From: Tubiluchus corallicola
Taxonomy: Eukaryota > Priapulida > Priapulimorpha > Priapulimorphida > Tubiluchidae
Direction: 5' to 3'
Length of the DNA: 55,345 nt
Assembly: GCA_030141605.1 (NCBI GenBank)
Contig: JAQGDQ010000032.1
Location: 543,501-598,845 of the forward strand
The notes beneath the pieces were generated by a model. The model made no database searches, had not been told where the DNA came from, and was given only the letters and a program-made list of their open reading frames with translations. Position numbers and translations under genes: made by a program. Shown here one piece after another: positions 45,909 through 55,345 of this stretch (its first letter is position 1; every line of letters starts with the position of its first letter).

Positions 45909-45916
45909 TTCTATGG
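45909..45916. repeat. right target-site duplication of the hAT-type element
   Basis: TTCTATGG, identical to 45571-45578. Confidence 0.93.
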
Positions 45917-46822
45917 TTTATAACAGTTGCTCTTTCTTCTGGAAAAATGGCAAACGATTTTTGTAATACAGCACACAAAATTGTTTACAGCACATGAACT
46001 GCTATCTGCAAATTATTGTGTGTTGCATTAATCTAAGCTAGAATAGTTTTAAAGTTACAGTAACATTTACCAGATTTTTTCATTCTGGATGCTGAATCGT
46101 TGACATTTGTTTTGTAAACAAATTTCTTTTTTGTTAACGTGTGTCGCCACCCACCGACAAGAAACCGAAAACACTTTAGGTTAATGCCTATTTAGCTCTA
46201 CTGATATTTTTGTTCTGGGACGTGAACCAGAAGTACTCTAAGCGACGCTGGGATCAGTGAACGTAACCTGAACGCCCATGTGCAGATTTACAAAGACCGA
46301 ATTCCGTCTTTTTGTTGAGCTTAGTCCCAGCACAGGGTGTTAGTGCGTTTTACATTTGAAAAGGACAAATTAGCTGGCATGCAACTAAAAGCTGAAAACA
46401 CTCAAAACAACTTTTTCCACTTTCAATAAAATGTGACAGTGAATGTTTTCATTGATAATATAACAGAGGTGAATGTCACTTTAGCTTCATTAGACTGAAG
46501 CAGGTGGTTCATATCACAGAAACTACATAGATTATTTTAATGCCTTTGAACAAATAAGCCTTTTACATGATGAGATCACTGTGACAGATAACTGCTTTTT
46601 GAATTTTGTGTTTTGATGTTAGCAGTTTTTCAAAACTGATCGACACAAAGACTAGTGAGAATTTCTAGGCAGAATTCCCCAAAGATTTATGACAGAGTGC
46701 ATGCACGATTTTTTTTGATCGAAGTTAGTTCCAATTTTCTAATGACAGCACTTGTTATTTTCACGTAATTTGCTTGGTCTATAATTTAGCATTAAAAAGA
46801 GGTTTGCTCATATGTCTATTAA
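45917..46822. other. gene-poor stretch between two transposons
   Basis: Plain AT-rich sequence with no recognised feature. Confidence 0.55.
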
Positions 46823-47333
46823 AGGGATACTAAACTGTAAAATAACATAAGCTCAGAACATTTGCTGTGTCTTATTAAAGTGATTTTGTCAAAAAATTTT
46901 AAGCGTTATGCTACACGGATTCCTAAACACAAATATTTATATTCAAAAATTCCCACTTTTGTCCTATGGTCGGCTCTTGCAATCGCTATGCCCCTGCCAT
47001 TGGTACATTTCGTCCCGTGATGCAAAAGCTATGACGAATATCTCGTGCTCTCGTGTTTGGCCAGGGACAGTACTAGTATGTACTATGTACTAGTATGGGT
47101 AGAGAAGCGGCATAGTACTCTCACTGTTTATTGGGAACACTGAGTAAAGAAACTGCTAAAAATCGTACATAGAGTGAACATCAGCAAAACGGAAAGTAAT
47201 AGAATAATTTTACTAATATTATTATTAAACAGTAGAGCTACAGAGATTTTCGCGTAAAACAATATCCAAAAAAAGTTGATAACTTTGATAACAAATAAAT
47301 TAAACTCAAGTTGTATTACAGTTTAGAATCCCT
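46823..47333. mobile_element. non-autonomous DNA transposon, 511 bp, Kolobok-like ends
   Basis: The left end AGGGATACTAAACTGTAA (46823-46840) matches the reverse complement of the right end (47316-47333) at 17 of 18 positions. The left flank is TTAA and the right flank TTAC, consistent with a TTAA target duplication carrying one later substitution. AGGG ends at TTAA are typical of Kolobok-type elements. A TA duplication, with the ends read as AAGGG, is the alternative and would point to another superfamily. The interior has a palindromic cluster (TACTAGTA at about 47070-47095) and no transposase frame. The 61-codon open frame inside is not related to any transposase I recognise. Confidence 0.8.
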
Positions 47334-49388
47334 TTACGGACGCTAAATGCCAGTGTTTCTTCACTAGTTTTTTTCTGAAAACTGTAAATGACAGACACTA
47401 GTAACAGCTTTTACTTGAGTGAAGGTAACTAGCCATATTGCCACGATTCCTTAGCAATTGTATGAAAGGTTTATTATGTTATAGGGATAGTCACTACTCA
47501 GAAGCACCTGTTTAATTTTGTAAATTTGAACAGCAATGATTAGTGAAACTTTTCTTCAAAGGCGAACTACGGTGTTTTGTGTGAATAGTGATAATCAAAA
47601 TTTATGAAAATTGCAGTATCAGACGAGGGCTTTTATGAAAATTAAATAACAGCGCTAAAAACTGTGCTGCGAACTTAAGTGAAGTGACTAGTGACACATT
47701 TTTCGAAATCGGGTAATGATAACTAACAAGAGCTTTTTCGAATTTCTAGGATAGTGAGTTGTGATAGCTTTTAACTTGGCTGATAGTTATTTGTAACAGA
47801 TTTTTTTACATTAAACATTAGTAATCAATAAGATCATCTGTAATTTTATTGACAGTGTTTCCTTTTGGGTGCAGGTTACCTGCGGTAAACCAATAGCAAA
47901 TTTTCCGAGTTTAAGTGGCAATAATTCACTGACAACCACAAATGATAATAACAAATGACTGCTATCATATATTTAAATGAAGGCGACTACATAGTTTTTT
48001 ATAGTAATAAGTAATTGATTAGAGTGCAATTTTTTCTTCAAATTTAAACTTTTGAATAACCGATTAACGCCGTTTGGTTTGATCAAATTTTAAAAAAGTT
48101 TCCAGAAAATTTGAGTGATAATAGTGACAGTGACTAGAGTCTGCATTTGAATTACAGGTTTATCTTCTTTCAGTTTGTGTAATTCAAATTGTTTCTTTAA
48201 TTTATTTTATCTATAAGCATTTTTAGTTAATGCCCCGTACCTATATGTTCTTACTGTGATTGTAGGTATGTCAATATGGACACAATAATGTTGTATGCGG
48301 TGACACTCTTAAACTGCACTCTGTGTTTACTATCCATGTTTACAATAAAATCAGCAACACATTAAGTCTACAAAACATTACGGTGACCTAAAGCAAGCTC
48401 TCTATCTTCATTTAGAAAAGTATAGGAACCTCTGCGTAAATTACGTTGTGGCAGTCAAAACTTTAGTACCTTTTACGCAGAGGCACGTAATAAATTTCTG
48501 TGTTTTTAACTTTTGTTATTTCCTTTTGGGTGCGGTTACCACATTAATCATTGTAAAATTGTGAAATGTCCACATTCACGCGGTCATGTGACTAGGCTAA
48601 GTTGATTATGAATTGGCAAAATCACATTTTCAAAGTGCTCTGCAACTAAGCACAAGCAATTACACTAGCATTTCTAGTGAGTTGCTTAATAATGAATTTC
48701 TCAGGTAGACTAGTTTAAGAAGGAGAGGAGGAGAAGGCGTGGTTTACCTGCAGCAAACAATAAATTAAATTTTTGCATTCAATACTCAGCAGTTACCCAT
48801 AGAATGAGCTTCTTTCGGAAAAATGACAAAATTTGGCAAATTACAACATTTAACATGCATTTCTGCCACCCGCGAAAATGAAATTCTTTAAACCCTTCAT
48901 TAATTATTAAGAAAGTAGGGCATCACCTTAATAACAATAACATGTAATTATAAATGTCAACCATCTACCAACCCTTACTCGTATTACATGCACCACCTCT
49001 TACATGAATATTACAAACTGCATGCTCTATTCTTGATCAAACTTTGAGCTATTCCATGCATTACATAGTCCTCATTATACCCGTTTTGTTTGCAAAAAGC
49101 TTTCTAATTGCTTTTTCCACAAGCACGTACAGAACGTGTCTATTGTGGAAAATGGTTCGGCAATTTTCGGTAATGACGTCTGAAAAAGTTTAATACTAGG
49201 CCTGGTGACATTACGCTGTGAACGCGGAAATGTGCGCATGTTTTGATTATAAAAAAAACCAACTCTTCAAACAATGGTGGCTTATTCTGCGTGCTTTTGA
49301 CAAACAGGAAGACCTGTACTTCTGTCAAATTTGGTCGCATTATGGGAAGACAAAGACTCGCTTCATGTTGTTGCCCGAGCTCTATGGG
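47334..49388. other. gene-poor stretch
   Basis: AT-rich sequence without repeats or RNA genes that I can recognise. Frames overlapping on both strands at 49140-49493 (117 and 84 codons) show no known domain. Confidence 0.5.
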
Positions 49389-49404
49389 ATTACGGCGGGG
49401 TGCC
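49389..49404. repeat. 16-bp direct repeat, copy 1
   Basis: ATTACGGCGGGGTGCC, identical to 49680-49695. Both copies stand in G+C-richer patches of otherwise AT-rich DNA. Confidence 0.8.
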
Positions 49405-49679
49405 GTGCAATGACCTGTATAGTACACGGAGTTGTCAGGGGATTGGCACAGCAGCACCGTACAGTTGTCTGATTGCGTGCTACAAAAGAGCACTTCTTCT
49501 AATGTAATATCACTTGTTTTTTCGAAAATATTAATAAATTGTAATTTAATTCACATTCTATGAAAGCAATTACAAGTCAAAAAATCACCTGTCAGCAGTA
49601 CTACGAAAGCTATAAATGACAGCACGGCAGTGCATTAGGTTGAATGTTGAGCCTTCCTCCATCGGACACCTATTATCAC

Positions 49680-49695
49680 ATTACGGCGGGGTGCC
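49680..49695. repeat. 16-bp direct repeat, copy 2
   Basis: Identical to 49389-49404, 291 bp apart, directly before the pyrimidine tract. Confidence 0.8.
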
Positions 49696-49727
49696 ACAAC
49701 GCTGTGTAGTTAACGTCATTGCGCTCC

Positions 49728-49966
49728 CATTATCCTCTCCTCTCCTCTTCTCTCCTTTCCTCTTCCCTTTTTTAAATTTCTCTTTTCCTTGTACCTTTCT
49801 CCTCCCTTTCCATCCTCTTTCTTTTCTCTTTCCCTGCCTTTCGTTTCCTTTTCCTCCTTTCCTTCCTTATCTTTCCATTTCCTTTTGTTTTCTTCTTTTT
49901 CCTCCATTCCCAATTCCTCCCCTTCCCCTCTCTTCCTTTCCCTTCCTTTTCTCTCCTTTTTTCATT
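49728..49966. repeat. long pyrimidine tract (CT-rich low complexity)
   Basis: Nearly 240 bases of C and T with few purines, in words such as TCCTCTCC, CTTTCC and TTCCTT. The 167-codon open frame at 49616-50119 is a consequence, since pyrimidine-only codons cannot be stops. Triplex (H-DNA) formation is possible in principle. Confidence 0.9.
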
Positions 49967-51903
49967 TATTTGTGCTTAAGTAATCATTTCCGTTTTTCTT
50001 TTCTGTGGCCCGGTCCTTCATTCCTTCCTTCCTTCATTGCTTACTTTTTTGCTTTCTTCCTTTATTCATTTGTTGCTCACTCGCTTCTTTCCTTTTTGTT
50101 AAGCCCCACGACAAACTGACTGTTAAAATTGGGATCCGTGACCATCCATCCGGGGTTCTCGACTCGAAACTCCGATAAAGGACTTTGGGACATTTCGCAA
50201 CACCTCCGGCTTTTTCCGCTTTTCTTTTTACCATTGATCACTCATTAAATTTCTCTCTCATTAATTAATTATTGTGCTCGCTCTTTCCATTCATTTTATA
50301 CAACTATCACCTATTAATACCATGCAGCGATTTTGTAGCTTCCCATACATATACCACGCAAAAATTACCACTAAATTTCGCTATAAACACTTTTTGATAA
50401 AGTAACTCTAGCTTACGTGCTACAAAATTTTAATTATTTACTGACAAGAAACGTTATGGCGTGAATCACGCCAAGTGTCAATATTAAATTTCTCGCCTAA
50501 GTGATGCACGATGATTATTTGCTGCGCTCTTTTAATGAGACTGTGATGCCATCACATTAGTGTGTAACAAACAATAGAGCTAAATGAATTCACTATTCTA
50601 TGCTGTACGGTTGTCCTCATCTTGGGAGGTCAATAGGTAAGCGACCAGCTTATCCAAACACATCACAAAACTCAACATTGCATGAAGGAATGCGTCGTTT
50701 GGGCTATGTAAATGTTTGACCGACAGCAGAACGATATCACCATCAGTAGAGATTTTTTATCCGTAGATAACAGTGGTTGATTATAAACACATCATTGTTC
50801 ATTAAGCATTCAGTCAGTTCTTGTCAGGCCTGTTTTTTGGAAAACAAGCGAGTATCTATGTGACAGTCAGAAAAGGACAACAGTCTATCAGTTAAAAAAA
50901 CTCCCGTGAAAGAACCAGCGGACCGCAGCTAAAAAGAAGGCAACCTCGTGCAAGTTTCACAGCTCAAATACTTCCTTTCATCTATGTTCCTTTTTCGGCT
51001 GTGCTTTATCCTTTCCTTTGACTTGCGTTATGACAGTATGGCATTGCCTAGTCTTATAAAATACGACTAGTTTAGCCCTACGCCTGTCAGCATTTGCATT
51101 CCAAGAACATTAAATAACTTTCGTTGCATGCTTCTTGTAAATCAATACATTTTCAAACGTCAACAAAATTATGTTGTAATAATCATTACAGCTCGCTGAT
51201 TGGGTTGTCTGAAACAATGACCTCCCCAACTATCCATATAATCGCGTCAAAAATGCAAGCGATATTATATTAATTGTGTCCATTAAATTATGTTTTAATT
51301 AATTAAGATCCATTACTGTGTGATCGAGCTTGTCTCCAAGATGACTCTAGGGGACACATATGATTAGTTGTGCTGCTGTTGTGCAATCGCTTTCAAAATG
51401 TCATCCAGATCAGTTTTCGAATCTATTTGAATTTTTAATTCACTTTATGCGCTCATTAACTCGGTAGCTAGCAGCAGCATGTCACAAGTAGATATAGAGG
51501 GTGTTACATTTTCTTTAACTTGCCAAAGCCCATTATATATTGTGTTTACTAAAATGAGTTAGAATATCACTAGCAGTTCCCTGTAATACGTTTGAGCTTA
51601 CTAAGGTACTATTGTCCGAAATAAAATCCCTAGTTGCCCTTGTCTTTGGTGGTGAAAGGGTTAATATTGGTAGCGTGCTCTGGAGACATTATACGAATAT
51701 TTCATTGTGATTCAACAACATTCTAGCTTTCAGCCAGAACATTATCAATTACTCAAATGATTTAATTTTTATAAGATTCGCCATTATCATCAAATTTTGT
51801 AGTGATATATGTATCTATTACATATTACACTTATCCAAAAATAACAACATTCAAGGCATTCAAGGAAAGTAAGTCATGTATGTATACCTAGTTAGTTATA
51901 AGG
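49967..51903. other. gene-poor stretch; weak ATG-to-donor match at 50600
   Basis: ATG at 50600 opens MLYGCPHLGRSI before ATAG|GTAAGC at 50637 (phase 1), with weak start context. Otherwise T-rich at the left and plain AT-rich sequence beyond. Confidence 0.4.
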
Positions 51904-51957
51904 CTGCAACCTGTCTTATATACACGTAGCGTACATAAGACAGGTAGACAGGTTGCA
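51904..51957. repeat. hairpin with duplicated arm segment
   Basis: CTGCAACCTGTCTTA (51904-51918) pairs with the right arm 51935-51957, in which the GACAGGTA segment occurs twice (TAAGACAGGTAGACAGGTTG...). The right arm can therefore pair in two registers with a 16-base loop (51919-51934). It is compatible with a small structured RNA or a decayed element end, without further support. Confidence 0.7.
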
Positions 51958-52230
51958 GACTGGTTAACTGTATTTAAAATTTGCCAGTTACCATCTTGGC
52001 AGATAAACAAGTATGTGAAGCATGTTAATTATAAGCGTTGAAAGTAATAAACATTTAGAAATTAAAAAAACTTTATATGAAAACGAATATGCGCCAATCT
52101 GTGATCAATCAGTTTTATAGGCGCATTTTTCGTTATTACTTGAATAAAAAAGACCACAAAATCAAAGAGAGAAAAACTGTTACCAGATTTTTCGCTTTCA
52201 CATAAGTTACAATACAGTTTTTATTTTCAG

Positions 52231-52323
52231 ACACTGATATCAATGTACATAAACTATGTCCATGTAAAGAAGATACAGCGGCATAGAGATGACGAGCTGA
52301 TCAAACTTGAAACTTCAAATTAA
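52231..52323 (+). CDS. weak candidate 3' terminal exon, unknown
   Basis: A clean acceptor (GTTTTTATTTTCAG ending at 52230) is followed in phase 0 by 30 codons including KKIQRHRDDELIKLETSN and a TAA. The charged C-terminus looks protein-like. No AATAAA follows closely, and runs of this length after a random acceptor are common, so it remains a weak candidate. Confidence 0.15.
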   Translation, partial: TLISMYINYVHVKKIQRHRDDELIKLETSN

Positions 52324-55300
52324 TTTGGCAACACATATCTGACGATGACATTGAAAAACTTTAAATCACTCCGCCCGCGAAAATTTCGCAGTAATTATTT
52401 CTAAATGTGCCCGGGGCAACCCTGCTCATACTAGTTCTGTCGTATTTAATATGGGTGCGTGAACTGCTTGTGAACTATGACAATAGTGTTTTATGCCGCA
52501 TCGAGATTACGGTTTTAAGTATGCGACCAGAAAAAGCGTGATTATATTTCCGCGTGTGATGATTGTGCGAAAACTACTTTCAGTCACACTCCACACTCTT
52601 AGCAGATTATCTATCACATGTTTTACTTAGTGCTTTCCTTGTCTCGGTGATGCGTCTCTTTTGTTGATTGTCTTTGTAGCGTGCAATAACCTCCGCGTCT
52701 TACGAGCGCTCGACACACTTTTAACGTGTACGTGTCTCCGTAAAGTCACTCAAGCCAAACTTGGTCCTTTAACCTACAATAGTTATTACAGAAAAATGCT
52801 ATCTTCGAAGGTCTACTTATAGAGTTTGACCTTTCTTTCCTATTAAAAGTGTATAAAAGTGTTTTCTGTAGGAAGCACTCATCGTATCGCTTGCATCACT
52901 ATTTTGATTTAGATTTTAGTCAACAACTTTTGACATTTGATACCAGTGAAGAGTTAAAGTTAAGATTCCATGCACAAAGGGACTATGTAAAGAGAGACTG
53001 AGAGTTTATTTATTGCAGAAGAACAGATTTACAGAATATACAAATAACACAAATACAAATACAGCTCGGCATTGCAGCTTACAATAAAGTTAGAACAAAA
53101 AAGAGGCTGTTGGACACAAATTTTTTGTTTTAATTGAAAAACTAACGTAAAAATGTTGGCAAAAACAGAAAACCAATTTTAAATTTGTAACATTTGACTG
53201 TTTACGTATAGGTGCCAATATTTGTTGTCACGTAATTCATTAAAATTGCAGAACACAGAATTTGTTGCAATATTTGCAACATTTTTGTCAGTTTGCTAAT
53301 ATCCTAGTTTATTTGACTTTGCTAATCCTAGTTTTGCTTTCCAGTTCTTAGTTCTCTTGAATGTCGCAGTTCGTGTGCCTTCACTTCTTTCAAAAATGAC
53401 ACCTTGCAGCCTTTATCTGTTTCTTACAGAATATGGGACGAAATTGTGCATATGTCACTAGTTGTCACCGCAAGATGAAGCATCCATCAATTTCATACAG
53501 TCAAATAAACGAAATGTAATTTCAGCTTATGCTGTCATGTACAATATGTGACATGATACACTGTCTGACGCCAAGCAAAATTGTGCAGTCTCCGGCGCAG
53601 AAGGGCACACTTAAAGAAAGGGAGCAGGGGATAGCGATATTTTGAATAAATAGAACTTGAAAGTCTACAGTAACAATAATATTTAACAGTTCGGCTACGT
53701 TCCTTAATGCAAAATAGAAAAAGTTTTTCATTTTCTATTTAGTATTTTTCCCGTCTCAGGGCGGTGGGAAAGGGGAAACTTAGGCTGCCACATTCTGCTT
53801 CTGTCAAACCCCGATAAAAAATTCATGATGCACAAAACAAAGAGGAAATCGGTAAAATTTTGACAGTAAAATCGGAGTTCAATATCGCGTTTAACGATTC
53901 TACGTTAGCGCTTTGTCAAAGACGGATGACATCGTTTTACAGTACTATTATAGTCGACACGTACTCTTCGACAATGCTGCGCTTGCGACGTTAATGTAAT
54001 TTCAAATCCCAGTCGCAAATTTGAAGCGCTAAATTATTAAAATCTACACATGTTTTATTTGATAAAACGTTTGAAAACATGAAATATAAATGGTCGAATG
54101 TGTGATAAAGTTTATATTCGTTCTGTCACTGATAGTGTTATAAACCACTAGGGAACGTAGGCGGCAGCTACTTCAAAATACTTAAAATGACTGTCCGTTT
54201 GCTCAATCGTAAAACTGTCTTCTCATGTGATTTCATACCTGTAATACTGCACGTACTTTTATTTAATCACGAACGTATTTAACCACTAAAACTGCAACAT
54301 ATCAATTATGCCCTTTCCGTATAAGCGACTTACTTTGAAAATTTACTACGAAAAATTAATTTCAGTCGATTTTTACAAAATATATAATATTTGTACAAAA
54401 TTATCTTAATTAATTTACTGTTTTTTGTGTAACTTGCCTTTTGTCTTCTTGACATCTTAAAGTATGGTTTTAAATAATTTCTATAATTATTTCTTTTATT
54501 TTTCCTTTCTTTTGCTCTGCTTAAGTGATTGTTCAAGGTTTACCTTTTTTGCAGCAGTCCTACTAACTACTAACAGTTTAACATAATGGCGCCATCTACA
54601 GCTGTCAGGAACATCAATTAATTATTGATTTCAGTTTCACTCACTACAAGACCCCTTTATTTATATATGTACTATGTAGCATTCATCATCACCATCATCA
54701 TCGTTACCATTTTCATGCTCTTTACTGTTGATATACTCCAACTCGCTCGCCAAAATTGATTGTTATTGTCCACACAGACATAATCGCTGTTTAAGAGTTA
54801 TAATTGGACTACTGTTATGCTTGGACAATTGAAGAGACAACGTTGTTTTAACAAGTTAAGATAAAGTTTGTTGGTAGACTATTATCTAAACATTAGAGAT
54901 ACTCGTTTTCAATACTAAATATCAGTCGAAGGTTTTTTTCTTGTAATACACAGAATCTCTATTATTTATATACTCTGAGATTTGTCAGAAACAGCGCCTG
55001 TTTGCTTTCCATATTATAGGCTTATTACCATGTCGGATGAAATACGTTATTAAGAACGATAGTGCTGCTATCTCGACCCAGCGTACATTTTATAGAAGTA
55101 ACATAATGGCATTAGTGATCTTTAGCAGTTGAATTTTTCACTTGCAGCTTAATATATAATATAATTATCGACAGATTTGTTAAATAGATTCTGACGTACT
55201 ATGCTGTATTGACTGTTGTAGTTTACATAACAAAATAAAATAAAAAATACGACAAACAGCGTTTCTTACAATTAACTATAATTATGCTTTAATTTCCTGT

Positions 55301-55345
55301 AAAAGATGCAAACTCTTCAGGATTTTCTCATTGGTATTGCTGCTC
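52324..55345. other. gene-poor stretch with a short CAT repeat
   Basis: A short (CAT)n run lies at about 54683-54702. The rest is plain AT-rich sequence without supported features up to the window end. Confidence 0.55.

Noticed and set aside
49616-50119. 167-codon plus-strand open frame, the longest in the window
   Set aside because: It crosses the pyrimidine tract, where stop codons cannot arise; the peptide is F/P/S/L low complexity.
1-55345. tRNA, rRNA, CRISPR and reverse-transcriptase signatures
   Set aside because: No convincing tRNA A/B box pair, no rRNA core words, no regular spacer array and no YADD-type catalytic motif were seen by eye. A structure-based search would be needed to exclude diverged copies.

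Overview
This is AT-rich metazoan DNA (about one third G+C by eye) that reads as gene-poor intergenic or intronic sequence. Arguments for an animal nuclear genome are many microsatellites and minisatellites, a TTAGGG-type interstitial telomeric motif, two short non-autonomous DNA transposons with recognisable ends, motifs matching spliceosomal splice sites, and no prokaryotic gene packing. An invertebrate is my best guess, but I cannot name a phylum. No rRNA, tRNA, CRISPR array, complete protein-coding gene or recognisable transposase or reverse transcriptase was found.

Layout. 1-480 is A-rich degenerate tetranucleotide DNA, next to a plus-strand candidate first exon (512-574). 1-10 kb is mostly featureless, with minus-strand candidate first exons at 1040-1120 and 7203-7268 and a more complex island at 8040-8460. 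10-16 kb holds a degenerate tandem region, TA and ATT microsatellites, a G-quadruplex motif, a candidate 3' terminal exon with AATAAA (15214-15409) and a 118-bp inverted repeat. 16-28 kb is mostly plain, with complex islands near 20.1, 24.2 and 26.8 kb. 28.1-28.9 kb is the best gene-like locus: a minus-strand first coding exon (MAGTDSDEDESNVTEPQ followed by GTAAGC) with an upstream in-frame stop, a good 3' splice site and a nuclear-receptor half-site cluster. 30-34.3 kb is dense in repeats: a perfect 73-bp hairpin, a telomeric motif, a 30-bp perfect duplication, GA repeats, and 90-bp and 41-bp minisatellites. 38.9-40.3 kb has a 36-bp repeat and a 23/24-bp minisatellite with 167-bp higher-order copies. 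44.9-47.3 kb has a possible divergent start pair, a 330-bp hAT-type element with a perfect 8-bp target duplication, and a 511-bp element with 18-bp inverted ends beside TTAA/TTAC. 49.7-50.0 kb is a pyrimidine tract; 51.9 kb has a hairpin.

How parts may work together. The three minus-strand candidate first exons all end in phase 0, so they could be alternative starts of one gene whose shared exons lie left of the window. This is an inference. A rough composition estimate shows that several ATG-to-donor and acceptor-to-stop stretches are expected by chance in 55 kb, so every exon call carries low confidence. The firm calls are the two transposons and the repeats. I did not find a demonstrable new biological system here.
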